Origin: Xanthomonas hyacinthi
GTDB lineage: Bacteria; Pseudomonadota; Gammaproteobacteria; Xanthomonadales; Xanthomonadaceae
DNA: 64,000 nucleotides
Direction of reading: 5' to 3'
Assembly: GCF_009769165.1 (NCBI RefSeq)
Contig: NZ_CP043476.1
Coordinates: 2,487,001-2,551,000, forward strand
Every line of letters starts with the position of its first letter. The stretch's first letter is position 1. A program made the position numbers and the translations under genes. Positions 9,221-17,750 of the stretch are shown here, one piece after another. The notes beneath the pieces were generated by a model that saw only the letters and a list, made by a program, of their open reading frames with translations, was not told the origin of the DNA and ran no database searches.

Positions 9221-9499
9221 GCGGTAGTGCACGGCGCGATGGTCGGGCGAGGGAGTGCGTGCTCGTAGGCCTATGGCGTGTGGCTGTTGCGCGCGCCGTA
9301 GGGCCGTCGTGGTGCGGGATGCTCACTTTTCCGCACGATTCCTCTATCTGGTTTCCGAGCAAACGCCGTAGCGCTGGCCCGGCCGAGGCTGTGTGCGCTG
9401 GGGCGCTTCAACGCAGGACTGTTTACAGGCGGCGAGGTGCTGTGGGAGCGACTGCAGTCGCACACAGTGACATCGCCGGATCAACGATAGTGCGTTGCC
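9221..9499. other. Intergenic gap with one palindromic repeat
   Basis: Convergent gap between the SnoaL-like gene and bioC. Apart from the repeat at 9441-9466 no gene, hairpin with T-run or promoter was seen. Confidence 0.5.
9441..9466. repeat. Dispersed intergenic palindrome, copy 2
   Basis: TGTGGGAGCGACTGCAGTCG followed by CACACA: nearly perfect dyad around the PstI-like CTGCAG centre, same family as at 3954. Confidence 0.6.
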
Positions 9500-10390
9500 T
9501 CAATCGCCGCGGCGGCGGATCGGGATCGCCGACACCGGCACCGCGGCGATCTCGCTGCCGCCTTCGCGGATCGGCGCGCCCGGCGGCGGCGCCCAGGCGT
9601 GCGCATAGATCACTTCCCAACTGCTCGGCAGCGTGCCGTCGGCACTGCGCAGCGGCTCGTAGGCGGCGCTGGCGGCGGCGAAGCGGCCGCGCCCGGTCAG
9701 CGTGTGGCGGCGCGCGTTCAATGCGTTGGTCGCGCCGATCGCGCGCAGTTCGCGCATCAGCGCGGCCAGGTCGGGATAGGTGAGGGTGAACAGGTCGCGG
9801 TCCAGCACCGGGTCGCGGAAGCCGGACAGCATCAGCGCATCGCCGAACTGCGCGATCGGCGCGAAGCGGCTCACGTGCGGCGCTTGGCGGTCGGCGTGCG
9901 CGAACGCCTCGCGCAGCTCGATCAAGGTATCCGGGCCGAAGCTGGAGCACAGCAGCAGGCCGCCGGGCTTGAGCACGCGGCGGAAGCCGGCGAACACCGC
10001 CGGCAGGTCTTCGACCCACTGCAGGCATAGGTTGCTGAAGATCACATCGACGCTGTGCTCGGCCAGCGGCAGCGCGCGCGCATCGGCGCAGACGCGGCCG
10101 AACGGCTTCCACCAGCCGGCCTGGCGCTTGGCCTGCTGCAGCATCGGCAGCGCCTGGTCGAGCGCGATCACCTGCGCGCGCGGCCAGCGCTTCTTCATCG
10201 TCGCGGCGGCATGCGCCGGGCCGCTGCCCACGTCCAGCACCACCTGCGGCACGCGCTCGCCGAGATAGTCCAGCGATTCCAGCAGGCGCTTCTCGACCTC
10301 GTGCTGCAGGGCGGCGGCGGCGTCGTAGCTGGCCGCGGCGCGCGCGAATGCACGGCGGATGTGGTGGGTGTCGAACGAGGAAGGATCCAT
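9500..10390 (-). CDS. bioC: Malonyl-[ACP] O-methyltransferase BioC
   Basis: SAM-dependent methyltransferase that methylates malonyl-ACP to start pimeloyl-ACP assembly for biotin. 296 residues. The N-terminal IRRAFARAAASYDAAAALQH segment is characteristic of BioC. SAM motif I is VVLDVGSGPAHAAATMKKRW, and the later motif VIFSNLCLQWVEDLPAVFAG is also typical. The ATG at 10390 fits the BioC N-terminus (MDPSSFDTHHIRRAF); the upstream 43 codons run through intergenic repeat-like sequence. It is the distal member of the minus-strand biotin block, separated from the SDR gene by about 390 bp, so it may have its own promoter. Confidence 0.95.
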   Translation of the reverse strand: MDPSSFDTHHIRRAFARAAASYDAAAALQHEVEKRLLESLDYLGERVPQVVLDVGSGPAHAAATMKKRWPRAQVIALDQALPMLQQAKRQAGWWKPFGRVCADARALPLAEHSVDVIFSNLCLQWVEDLPAVFAGFRRVLKPGGLLLCSSFGPDTLIELREAFAHADRQAPHVSRFAPIAQFGDALMLSGFRDPVLDRDLFTLTYPDLAALMRELRAIGATNALNARRHTLTGRGRFAAASAAYEPLRSADGTLPSSWEVIYAHAWAPPPGAPIREGGSEIAAVPVSAIPIRRRGD

Positions 10391-10632
10391 CGGCGCATTA
10401 TCGCCGGCCGCGGCGCACGGCGGCCAGCGAAAGGCCGGGAATGGGGAGTCGGGAGTGGGGAATCGAAACGGCTGCGGCGGCGAGGCGGTCGCCTGACTTG
10501 CCCATTCCCGTCTCTCCATTCCCTAATCCCCATCGCCATCGCGCATCAGTCCGAGCGCATCAGCGGACGCGGCGCGGACCGCGCGCAGCCATTCACTCGG
10601 TCTCGAACCCTGTCCCTTTCCAGGATGGGCCG
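10391..10632. other. Intergenic repeat-like sequence upstream of bioC
   Basis: Contains short GGGAATGGGGAGTCGGGAG-like runs and an inverted counterpart (CCCATTCCCGTCTCTCCATT), typical of low-constraint intergenic DNA in xanthomonads. No gene seen; the bioC promoter should lie here. Confidence 0.45.
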
Positions 10633-10720
10633 CGCACCGAGCAACAGGATCTGCCCGCTGAGGCAGTGGCCTGTGCATTGCACGCAGGCGCGCAGGCAGC
10701 GCCGAACTCATCCGCAATAC
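10633..10720 (-). pseudogene. Decayed tandem copy of the 3' end of the SDR gene
   Basis: About 88 bases that align with 10804-10885, the 3' end of the neighbouring SDR gene, at roughly 70 percent identity by eye. Read on the minus strand it gives ADEFGAACAPACNAQA followed by TASAGRSCCSVRG, against AEEFGAACAFLCSAQA and GYLSGQNLLLDGG in the intact protein. It has no start and lacks everything before this segment. I infer an old partial tandem duplication now free of selection. Confidence 0.7.
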
Positions 10721-10777
10721 AAACGTCAAACCTCGGAAGCAACCGCGCGCAGTCCCCCCATCCCCAATCCCGGCTCT

Positions 10778-11554
10778 TCAGAACGTCCCCGGATACGCGC
10801 CGCCGTCGAGCAGCAGGTTCTGCCCGCTGAGATAGCCGGCCTGCGCGCTGCACAGGAACGCGCAGGCCGCGCCGAATTCCTCTGCGGTGCCGAAGCGCCC
10901 CGCCGGGATCTGTTCGCGTTTCTGCGCCGCCACGGCGTCCACGTCGATGCCGCTGCGCTGCGCGGCATGGGCGAAGTTGCCGCGCAGCCGATCGGTGTCG
11001 AACTGGCCGGGCAGCAGGTTGTTGATGGTGACGTTGTGCGCGACGGTGCGCCGCGCCAGCCCGGCGACGAAGCCGGTCAAGCCGGCGCGCGCACCGTTGG
11101 ACAGGCCCAGGCTGTCGATCGGCGCCTTCACCGCCGCCGAGGTGATGTTGACGATGCGGCCGAAGCCGCGCGCCTGCATCGCATCGACGGTGGCGCGGAT
11201 CAGCGCGATCGGCGCCAGCATGTTGGCGTCCAGCGCGCGCAGCCAGTCGGCGCGCTCCCAGTCGCGGAAATCGCCCGGCGGCGGGCCGCCGGCGTTGTTG
11301 AGCAGGATGTCGACCTGCGGGCACGCCGCCAGCGCGGCGGCGCGGCCGGCCTCGGTGGCGATGTCCGCGGCCACCGCGATCACCGTGCCGGCGCCGGGCA
11401 GCGCGCGCAGGCCGGCGGCCGCCGCCTCCAGTGCGGGCTGGCCGCGTGCCACGATGACCACGTTGACGCCTTCGCCGGCCAGCGCCCGCGCGCAGCCCAG
11501 GCCCTTGCTCGCGGCGCAGACCAGCGCCCATTTGCCGGCGATTCCCAGGTCCAT
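10778..11554 (-). CDS. Short-chain dehydrogenase/reductase (SDR)
   Basis: 258-residue classical SDR. The cofactor loop is unusual (ALVCAASKGLGCARALA, with AASKGLG in place of TGxxxGxG), the NAG motif is LLNNAGGPPPG, and the active-site region reads VNITSAAVKAPIDSLGLSNGA: Ser is present, but the usual YxxxK is replaced by a segment without Tyr (LGLSNGA). This variant is typical of the 3-oxoacyl-reductase-like subgroup with a non-canonical catalytic tetrad. The C-terminus ends in YLSGQNLLLDGGAYPGTF. It lies between bioH and bioC, on the same strand, with 187 bp to bioH. A role in the fatty-acid-like steps of biotin synthesis is possible but only by context. Confidence 0.85.
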   Translation of the reverse strand: MDLGIAGKWALVCAASKGLGCARALAGEGVNVVIVARGQPALEAAAAGLRALPGAGTVIAVAADIATEAGRAAALAACPQVDILLNNAGGPPPGDFRDWERADWLRALDANMLAPIALIRATVDAMQARGFGRIVNITSAAVKAPIDSLGLSNGARAGLTGFVAGLARRTVAHNVTINNLLPGQFDTDRLRGNFAHAAQRSGIDVDAVAAQKREQIPAGRFGTAEEFGAACAFLCSAQAGYLSGQNLLLDGGAYPGTF

Positions 11555-11649
11555 GGCTGCGTTCCGATCGATGGAAGGAACCGCGATGATCGGGCATCGG
11601 CGCGACCGCGGCCAGCGCGATGCATCGCTCCGGCCGGGAATCCCGCTCC

Positions 11650-11735
11650 TGTGTAGGAGGGGCTTCAGCCCCGACGCTTTACCGGTCACGCGTCGATGGT
11701 GGAAGCCTTCTCACAGTGGAAGCCTTCTCACAAGG
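11650..11735. repeat. Palindromic repeat plus two 17-bp direct repeats
   Basis: TGTAGGAGGGGCTTCAGCCC-CGAC (dyad GGGGCTTCAGCCCC) is followed by two copies of GTGGAAGCCTTCTCACA in tandem. Located between the SDR gene and bioH. Confidence 0.55.
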
Positions 11736-11741
11736 GAAGCG

Positions 11742-12503
11742 CTATTCCAGGCCGGCGAGAAACCCGCGCAACGCATCGGCCACCGCATCGGCATGGCCGA
11801 GGAACGGTGCATGGCCGCCGCCGGCGATGCTCAGCGTCTGCGCCTGCGGCGCCAGCGCCGCGGCGTCGTGCATGCCGGCGGCCGAGACCAGCCGGTCGCG
11901 TTGGCCGCTGAGCCACAGGCTGGGCACGCGCAGGCCCGGCAATGCGCGGCGCAGGTCGCTGCGCTCGAGCAGCGCCAGCCCGTCCTGCAGCGCCTGCGCA
12001 TCGGGTTCGCCGCGTGCGCTCAGGGTCTCGCGCAGCGTGCGCAATTCGGCGCGCGCATGCGCCGAGCCGAGCGTGTCCAGCGCCAGGAAGCGGTCCAGGG
12101 TGCCGCGGTAGTCATCGGCCAGGTCGCGGCCGAACTGCGCGAACACCTGCGGTTCCACCGCGTGCGGCCAGTCGCCGCCGCGCACGAACCGCGGCGTCGC
12201 CGCGAGCATCGCCAGGCCGCGCACCTGCGGCTGGGTCGCCGCGGCATGCAGCGCGAACAGCCCGCCCAGCGACCAGCCCAGCCACGCCGCCGGCGGCGTC
12301 GCCGCGGCGATCGCATTGACCACGTGCGGCAGCGCCAGCGGGGTGTCGTCGCCACGGCTGTGGCCATGCCCGGGCAGGTCCACCAAGTGCATGCGGAACT
12401 GCGCCGACAGGCGCTCGACCAGCGGCGCGAAGATGCCGCCATGCAGCGCCCAGCCGTGGATCAGGACCAGATCGGGGCCGTGCCCCAGGGTTTCGATGTG
12501 CAT
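11742..12503 (-). CDS. bioH: Pimeloyl-[ACP] methyl ester carboxylesterase BioH
   Basis: Alpha/beta hydrolase that removes the methyl group from pimeloyl-ACP methyl ester, the reverse of the BioC reaction, closing the pimelate branch of biotin synthesis. 253 residues. Oxyanion-hole motif LVLIHGWALHGG, nucleophile elbow LGWSLGG with Ser78, acid in SGQRDRLV, and catalytic His in GGGHAPFLGH. The ATG at 12503 precedes MHIETLGHGPDLVLIHGW, matching BioH proteins. Its start overlaps the end of the DUF7079 gene by about 40 bp, so the two should be translated from one mRNA. Confidence 0.93.
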   Translation of the reverse strand: MHIETLGHGPDLVLIHGWALHGGIFAPLVERLSAQFRMHLVDLPGHGHSRGDDTPLALPHVVNAIAAATPPAAWLGWSLGGLFALHAAATQPQVRGLAMLAATPRFVRGGDWPHAVEPQVFAQFGRDLADDYRGTLDRFLALDTLGSAHARAELRTLRETLSARGEPDAQALQDGLALLERSDLRRALPGLRVPSLWLSGQRDRLVSAAGMHDAAALAPQAQTLSIAGGGHAPFLGHADAVADALRGFLAGLE

Positions 12504-12844
12504 CGTCGATCGTGCGCCGAATGGGAAAAGAGAACCGGGTAGCGCCGCGCTCGGCGTTGCGCGCGCAACGCCAGCAGCTGCGGCGGCAGCAAGCGCCACT
12601 GTTGGCGCGGGTAGGCGCGCATGCGCCAGGCCGGCCAGTGCTGCACGCTTTCGCGCTGCAGGATCGCCGCGCTCAGCCAGGCGCTGTCGAAGCCCTGCCA
12701 GATCCCGGCCACGCTCAGCAGGTTCGGCGCCAGGCGCGGATGCACGTCGTGCAGCAGCATGCGCTGCAGCGTCGTATCCGGCGCGTACGGCTCGGACAGC
12801 GCGGCCCAGACCTCGCGGCACGGCGCAAGGTGGCCGTCGTTCAC
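12461..12844 (-). CDS. DUF7079-like hypothetical protein
   Basis: 127 residues, starting at GTG 10 bases after the bioF stop and ending inside bioH. The N-terminal part EVWAALSEPYAPDTTLQRML and the segment NLLSVAGIWQGFDSAWL look like the conserved core of the DUF7079 family (VW-LS..., NLLSVAGxWxGFD). The C-terminal part (after about residue 90) is low-complexity and overlaps bioH. No catalytic motif or membrane segment. The tight placement between bioF and bioH suggests co-expression; a role in biotin synthesis is not established. Confidence 0.7.
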   Translation of the reverse strand: MNDGHLAPCREVWAALSEPYAPDTTLQRMLLHDVHPRLAPNLLSVAGIWQGFDSAWLSAAILQRESVQHWPAWRMRAYPRQQWRLLPPQLLALRAQRRARRYPVLFSHSAHDRRCTSKPWGTAPIWS

Positions 12845-12854
12845 GGCAGGCCGC

Positions 12855-14060
12855 TCACGCCGGCAGGCCGACCGGATGCGCGGCCAGGCGGTCGCGCGCC
12901 AATGCCAGCGCGTCCAGCAGCGCCTGCACCTGCGCCGGCGTGTGCAGCGCGGACAGCGTCACCCGCAGCCGCGACTTGCCGTCCGGCACGGTCGGCGGGC
13001 GGATCGCCGAGACCAGGAAGCCGGCCTGCTCCAGCGCCGCCGACAGCGCCAGCGCGCTGGCCTCGTCGCCGCACAGCAGCGGCTGGATCGGCGTGTCCGA
13101 GGCCATCAGTTGCAGGCCATGGCGGCGCGCGCCGCCGCGGAACGCAGCGATCGCCTCGGCCAGGCGTTCGCGCCGCCACTGGTCGCGCCGCGCCAGCTTG
13201 ACCGCGGCCAGCGCGGCGGCGGCCTGCGCCGGCGGCAGCGCGGTGGTGTACAGATAGGGCCGCGCGGTTTCGGCCAGGTGCCGGATCAGCGCCTCGTCGC
13301 CGACCACCAGCGCGCCGTAGCCGCCCAGCGCCTTGCCCAGGGTCACCAGCTGCAGCGGCACGTCGTCCACGCCCAGCCCGGCCTCGGCCACGCAGCCGCG
13401 GCCATGCGGGCCGAGCACGCCGACGCCGTGCGCATCGTCCACGTACATCAACGCCTGCTGCACGCGCGCGACCAGGGTCAATGAGCGCAGCGGGGCGATG
13501 TCGCCATCCATGCTGAACACGCCATCGGTGGCCAGCATCGCCGCGCCGTCGGCGGCGTGCTTGAGCTGGCGCATCGCGCCCTCGGTATCCAGGTGCGGAT
13601 AGCGGCGCAGGCGGCAGCCGGCCAGGCGGGTGGCGTCGAGCAGGCTGGCGTGGTTGAGCCGGTCCTGCACGCACACGTCTTCTTCTTCGCTCAGCAGGGC
13701 CTGCTGCACCGCCAGGTTGGCGAGGAAGCCGCTGCCGAACAGCAGCGCGCGCGGATAGCCGAGCCAGTCGGCGACCTCGCGTTCCAGGTTCTCGTGCAGC
13801 GCGTGATGGCCGCAGACCAGGTGCGAGGCGGTGGCGCCGACGCCCTCGCGCGCGGCCGCGTCCTGCAACGCGGCGAGCACTTCGAACTGCTGCGCCAGGC
13901 CCAGGTAGTCGTTGCTGCAGAAGCCGGTCAGCCAGCGTCCGTCCAGCTCCAGGCGCACGCCGTCGCGGCGGCCCACGCTGCGGCGCACGCGGATGCGGCC
14001 CTGCGCCTCGCGCAGCGTGCGCAAGGACTGGATGCGGTCGTGCAGATCGGGACGGGCCAT
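12855..14060 (-). CDS. bioF: 8-amino-7-oxononanoate synthase BioF
   Basis: PLP enzyme condensing pimeloyl-ACP/CoA with alanine to form 8-amino-7-oxononanoate. 401 residues, the normal size. The signature [12 protein letters not shown] near residue 48, the cofactor Asp motif [12 protein letters not shown] (Asp208/His211) and the Schiff-base lysine in [11 protein letters not shown] (Lys243) are all present. ATG at 14060 gives the expected N-terminus ([17 protein letters not shown]). It follows bioB by 120 bp and precedes the DUF7079 gene by 10 bp. Confidence 0.97.
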   Translation of the reverse strand: MARPDLHDRIQSLRTLREAQGRIRVRRSVGRRDGVRLELDGRWLTGFCSNDYLGLAQQFEVLAALQDAAAREGVGATASHLVCGHHALHENLEREVADWLGYPRALLFGSGFLANLAVQQALLSEEEDVCVQDRLNHASLLDATRLAGCRLRRYPHLDTEGAMRQLKHAADGAAMLATDGVFSMDGDIAPLRSLTLVARVQQALMYVDDAHGVGVLGPHGRGCVAEAGLGVDDVPLQLVTLGKALGGYGALVVGDEALIRHLAETARPYLYTTALPPAQAAAALAAVKLARRDQWRRERLAEAIAAFRGGARRHGLQLMASDTPIQPLLCGDEASALALSAALEQAGFLVSAIRPPTVPDGKSRLRVTLSALHTPAQVQALLDALALARDRLAAHPVGLPA

Positions 14061-14180
14061 GGGCGGTGGGGCATGGGGCGGCTGGCTAGCGTAGCGCGTC
14101 CCCGGCCGGGCCGGGCGCCGCCGGCGATGCACGGCCGGATCGGCGGACGGACGCGCGATCGCCGGCGCGGCGCGCTGGCG

Positions 14181-15236
14181 TCAGACCAGCGCCGCGGCGA
14201 TCGCCGGCCTGTCCGCTGTCGGCGCCGGCGCGGTGATGTCCGCGTGCACGGTGCCGGGATGGTCATGCGCGTCGGCGTCCATCTGCACCTGCATCGGCGT
14301 CAGCCCCAGCCGCGCGAACAGCGCCTGGTCGCGCGCGGTGTCGGGGTTGCCGGTGGTCAGCAGCTTTTCACCGTAGAAGATCGAGTTGGCGCCGGCGCAG
14401 AAACACAGCGCCTGCAGTTCGTCGCTCATGCTCTCGCGGCCGGCCGACAGCCGCACCATCGCCTGCGGCATCGCGATGCGGGCCACGGCGATGGTGCGCA
14501 CGAACTCGAACGGATCCAGCTCGACGGTGCCGTGCAGCGGGGTGCCGGCGACCTGCACCAGGCGGTTGATCGGCACCGAGTCCGGATGCACCGGCAGGTT
14601 GGCCAGCGCCTGCAGCAGGCCGGCGCGCTGGTCGCGCGATTCGCCCATGCCGACGATGCCGCCGCAGCAGGTCTTCATGCCGGCATCGCGCACGTGGGCG
14701 AGGGTGTCCAGGCGGTCCTGGTACTGGCGGGTGTGGATGATCGTGTCGTAGAAGTCCGGCGCGGTGTCCAGATTGTGGTTGTAGTAGTCCAGCCCGGCCG
14801 ACTTCAGCGCCTGCGCCTGGCGGCCGTCGAGCATGCCCAGGGTGGCGCAGGTCTCCAGGCCCAGCGCCTTCACTTCGCGGATCATTGCGGCCACCTTGGG
14901 GATGTCGCGATCCTTCGGCGAGCGCCACGCCGCGCCCATGCAGAACCGCGAGGCGCCGGCGGCCTTGGCCTGGCGCGCCTTGGCCAGCACCGCCTCGGTG
15001 CTCATCAGCTTCTGCGCGTCCACGCCGGTGTCGTAGCGCTGCGCCTGCGGGCAGTAGGCGCAATCCTCCGGGCAGCCGCCGGTCTTCACCGACAGCAGCG
15101 TGGACACCTGCACCTGCGCCGGGTCGAAGTGTTCGCGATGCACCGCGGCGGCGCGGTGCAGCAGCTCCGGGAACGGCAGAGCGAACAGGGCGAGCAATTC
15201 CTGGCGTTGCCAGTCGTGGCGGACGACAGCGGACAT
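14181..15236 (-). CDS. bioB: Biotin synthase BioB
   Basis: Radical-SAM enzyme that inserts sulfur into dethiobiotin. 351 residues. The radical-SAM cluster motif is [12 protein letters not shown] (Cys55, Cys59, Cys62); the [2Fe-2S] cluster region [10 protein letters not shown] and the substrate motif [13 protein letters not shown] are present, as is the conserved RLSAGRESM Arg ligand. First gene of the minus-strand biotin block. It is divergent from comF with only about 50 bp between starts, so its promoter overlaps the 5' end of comF, where an inverted repeat (15298-15327) could be an operator. No bioA or bioD is in the window. Confidence 0.97.
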   Translation of the reverse strand: MSAVVRHDWQRQELLALFALPFPELLHRAAAVHREHFDPAQVQVSTLLSVKTGGCPEDCAYCPQAQRYDTGVDAQKLMSTEAVLAKARQAKAAGASRFCMGAAWRSPKDRDIPKVAAMIREVKALGLETCATLGMLDGRQAQALKSAGLDYYNHNLDTAPDFYDTIIHTRQYQDRLDTLAHVRDAGMKTCCGGIVGMGESRDQRAGLLQALANLPVHPDSVPINRLVQVAGTPLHGTVELDPFEFVRTIAVARIAMPQAMVRLSAGRESMSDELQALCFCAGANSIFYGEKLLTTGNPDTARDQALFARLGLTPMQVQMDADAHDHPGTVHADITAPAPTADRPAIAAALV

Positions 15237-15285
15237 GGGGGTTTCCTGACGGTAGGCGGCTGGGAAAGCGGGCAGTCTGGTGAGC

Positions 15286-16011
15286 ATGGATATCCCTGTC
15301 AACTTCATTGGCGGGCATCGGGTTGACGGCTGCTGGCGACGGCTGCAGCGCTGGGTGCTGCCGGAGCGCTGCCTGGTCTGCGCCGAACCTGGCGCCGCCG
15401 ACCTGGACCTGTGCCCGGCCTGCCGCGACGCGCTGCCCTGGAATGCCAGCGCCTGCCAGGCGTGCGCGCTGCCGCTGCCGGCGCTGGACGCCGCCCAGCG
15501 CTGCGGCGCCTGCCAGCGCAAGCCGCCGCCGCTGGCCCTGGTCGCCAGCGCCTGCGTCTACGCCGCGCCGGTCGACGGCCTGCTGCGCCGCTTCAAGTTC
15601 CACCAGGACCTGGCCGCCGGGCGTCTGCTGGCGGCGTTGCTGCAGGCACGCTGCGGCGACTTGCCGCGCCCGCAGGCCGTGCTGCCGGTGCCGCTGCATG
15701 CCGCGCGGCTGCGCCAGCGCGGCTACGACCAGGCGCTGGAACTGGCGCGGCCGCTGGCCCGCGCGCTGGGCCTGCCGCTGTGCGCCGGCCTGCAGCGCGT
15801 GCGCGCCACGGCGCCGCAGTCCGAACTGGATGCACGTGCGCGCCGCCGCAATCTGCGCCATGCGTTTGCGGTGCAGGCGCCGTTGCCGGCGCACGTGGCG
15901 CTGGTCGACGACGTGATGACCACCGGCGCGACCCTGCATGCCGCGGCACAGGCGCTGCGCCGGGCCGGCGTGGCCCGGGTCGATGCGTGGGTGGTGGCGC
16001 GGGTGCGGTGA
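15286..16011 (+). CDS. ComF family phosphoribosyltransferase-like protein
   Basis: 241 residues. N-terminal zinc-finger-like cysteines (CLVC, CPAC, CQAC, CGAC) are followed by a PRTase-type domain with the PRPP-binding loop [14 protein letters not shown] near the C-terminus. ComF proteins are linked to DNA uptake and single-strand DNA handling in naturally competent bacteria; the biochemical activity is uncertain. The ATG at 15286 is preceded by an in-frame GTG at 15280 that could also be used. Divergent from bioB, convergent with ubiA. Confidence 0.9.
   Translation: MDIPVNFIGGHRVDGCWRRLQRWVLPERCLVCAEPGAADLDLCPACRDALPWNASACQACALPLPALDAAQRCGACQRKPPPLALVASACVYAAPVDGLLRRFKFHQDLAAGRLLAALLQARCGDLPRPQAVLPVPLHAARLRQRGYDQALELARPLARALGLPLCAGLQRVRATAPQSELDARARRRNLRHAFAVQAPLPAHVALVDDVMTTGATLHAAAQALRRAGVARVDAWVVARVR
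15298..15327. promoter_or_regulatory. Inverted repeat GTCAAC-N18-GTTGAC, possible biotin operator
   Basis: A perfect 6-bp inverted repeat about 60 bp upstream of bioB, inside the first codons of comF. The arrangement resembles BirA operators (GTaAAC-N~17-GTTtAC), but the spacing is one base longer than the usual range and the arms are short, so this is a weak candidate. Confidence 0.3.
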
Positions 16012-16111
16012 GGCGGCGCGGTGTACCCCTGCCACGCCGCAGACGTCTTGCATGGCTGCCGCGGCTGACGGGCGCCGGGCGCGGCGGCGACCTCTTCTTC
16101 TCGCCTCGGCG

Positions 16112-17014
16112 CTACGCCGTGCGCAGCGCCAGCGCCGCGGCGATGCCGGCGAAGATCGCCAGGCCGACCCAGTTGTTGTGCAGGAAGGCGCGGAAGCAGG
16201 ACGCGCGTTCGCGCGTTCGCGCGATGCGGAATTCGTAGGCGACCAGCAGCGCGGCCACGCCCAGCCCCGCCCAATACCAGACCCCCAGCGCGCCGCGGGT
16301 GCCGACGAAGCCCAGCGCGACGAACATCAGCGCGTAGAGGGTGCCCTGCGCGACCAGGTCCAGGTCGCCGAACAGGATCGCGGTGGACTTGGAGCCGGCG
16401 CGCAGGTCGTCCTCGCGGTCGACCATCGCATACCAGGTGTCGTAGGCGGTGGCCCACAGGATGTTGGCCGCGTACAGCAGCCAGCCCAGCGCCGGCACCT
16501 CGCCGCGGATCGCCGCGAACGCCATCGGGATGCCCCAGCCGAAGGCCATGCCCAGGTAGACCTGCGGCAGGTAGGTGTAGCGCTTCAGGTAGGGATAGCT
16601 GGCAGCCAGGAACAGCCCGACCACGCTCAGGCCGATGGTCAGCGGGTTCATCGTCAGCACCAGCGCGAAGGCGGCGAGCATCAGCAGCGCGAACACCGCC
16701 AGCGCTTCGCGGCCGCTGACCGCACCGGTGGCCAGCGGCCGCGTGCGGGTGCGTTCGACCTGCGGATCCAGCCAGCGGTCGGCGTAGTCGTTGATCACGC
16801 AGCCGGCCGAGCGGGTCAGCCACACCCCGGCGGTGAACACGAACAGCGTCCACAGCGGCGGCACCCCGTCGGCGGCCAGCCACAGCGCCCACCAGGTCGG
16901 CCACAGCAGCAGCAGCGCGCCGATCGGACGGTCGCCGCGCAGCAGCTTCCAGTATTGGCCCAGGCGCGCGCGCGGCGGCAGCGCGGCGGGCGTTTCGTAG
17001 CGTTGGGAATCCAT
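16112..17014 (-). CDS. ubiA: 4-hydroxybenzoate polyprenyltransferase UbiA
   Basis: Integral-membrane prenyltransferase attaching the polyprenyl chain to 4-hydroxybenzoate in ubiquinone synthesis. 300 residues with 8-9 hydrophobic helices. Both Asp-rich Mg-diphosphate motifs are present: [18 protein letters not shown] (NDxxDxxxD) and [20 protein letters not shown] (DxxxD). The start at 17014 gives [20 protein letters not shown], followed by the conserved [19 protein letters not shown]. Monocistronic, divergent from the tRNA. No ubiC is adjacent. Confidence 0.96.
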   Translation of the reverse strand: MDSQRYETPAALPPRARLGQYWKLLRGDRPIGALLLLWPTWWALWLAADGVPPLWTLFVFTAGVWLTRSAGCVINDYADRWLDPQVERTRTRPLATGAVSGREALAVFALLMLAAFALVLTMNPLTIGLSVVGLFLAASYPYLKRYTYLPQVYLGMAFGWGIPMAFAAIRGEVPALGWLLYAANILWATAYDTWYAMVDREDDLRAGSKSTAILFGDLDLVAQGTLYALMFVALGFVGTRGALGVWYWAGLGVAALLVAYEFRIARTRERASCFRAFLHNNWVGLAIFAGIAAALALRTA

Positions 17015-17170
17015 CGCGCAAGGGTAGCAGCCGGGCCTGCCCGGCGGCAGCGCGGCGCGGTTCGTGGCCGCTGCGACGCAGGCGCGATGCAGGCCGGACC
17101 GGCCGCGGCCGCGGGCCAGCGGCCTGGGGCAGACGCGGCGTGCGGTTTGCCGTTAGAATGCGCGTCCGTT

Positions 17171-17247
17171 GCGCCCGTAGCTCAGCCGGATAGAGTAGTG
17201 GCTTCCGAAGCCATTGGTCGGGGGTTCGAATCCCTCCGGGCGCACCA
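17171..17247 (+). tRNA. tRNA-Arg (anticodon CCG)
   Basis: 77 nt including the encoded CCA. Acceptor stem GCGCCCG/CGGGCGC, D-arm with AGCTCAGCCGGATAGAG, anticodon stem-loop TGGCT-TCCGAAG-CCA giving anticodon CCG (codon CGG), and T-arm GGGGG-TTCGAAT-CCCTC. TAGAAT at 17154-17159 is a fitting -10 box. Confidence 0.97.
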
Positions 17248-17687
17248 GTTCGAGTTCCGAGTGAACCGCCCCGTGGCCAGACAAACAGTTAGTGAGAAAA
17301 TTCTCACGAACTACGGGTTTTGGGTGACGGCGACGGTGCTCACTCAAGAGAATCAGCAAGTTACAGGCCCCTCCGCCGCGGGTTTGAGGGTTGCTGAGAA
17401 TTGGCGCAGCTCTTTTGGCCACGGCCCCGTGACGATCTAGCGGTCCAGTCTTTGCGTTTCCCGACACGTCTTCCTCAATCGATTGCCGCGCCCGGGCCGT
17501 TTTGCGGTCATGCGCCTATCTGCCGGCTGCCGGCACCCACCTGCATTTGAGCCATTGCGCCAGATTGCGCTCGATAACCTCACGCGCCGCACTCTAATGC
17601 ATCCGGTGGCACGCATCTGGGCCACGTCGGGCCGGCATCGGCATTGGCGGAAAGCATTTAGGGCCTATCCCGATAGCGTTAACAGGC
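17248..17687. other. Gene-free segment downstream of tRNA-Arg
   Basis: About 440 bp, visibly less GC-rich than its surroundings. No intrinsic terminator after the tRNA, no integrase and no copy of the tRNA 3' end were found. It separates core genes from the accessory-looking block to the right. Confidence 0.45.
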
Positions 17688-17749
17688 CCTGGGGCGTGTC
17701 CATCCATGCCCGAGCAGGCCTACCTCGGGCATGGATGACACGCCCCAGG
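17688..17749. repeat. 62-bp palindrome with IS5-like tips
   Basis: Arms CCTGGGGCGTGTCCATCCAT-GCCCGAG and CTCGGGCATGGATGACACGC-CCCAGG pair over 26 bp with one extra C, around a 9-nt loop. The outer GGCGTGTCATC matches the right terminus of the IS5-family element at 52617-54704. There is no T-run on either side, so it is not a standard terminator, although it starts 2 bp after the lrp-type stop codon. It may be a MITE-like or IS-derived palindrome. Confidence 0.65.
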
Positions 17750-17750
17750 C

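Noticed and set aside
11650..11735. CRISPR-like array from the short direct repeats near bioH
   Set aside because: Only two 17-bp copies in direct contact, no spacers and no cas genes.
17153..17467. Minus-strand frame of 104 codons across the tRNA gene
   Set aside because: Its conserved-looking part (RPEGFEPPTNGFGS) is merely the complement of the tRNA-Arg, a well-known annotation artefact.
17688..17749. Intrinsic terminator for the Lrp-type gene
   Set aside because: Stem is far longer than usual and there is no T-run on either strand; kept as a repeat instead.
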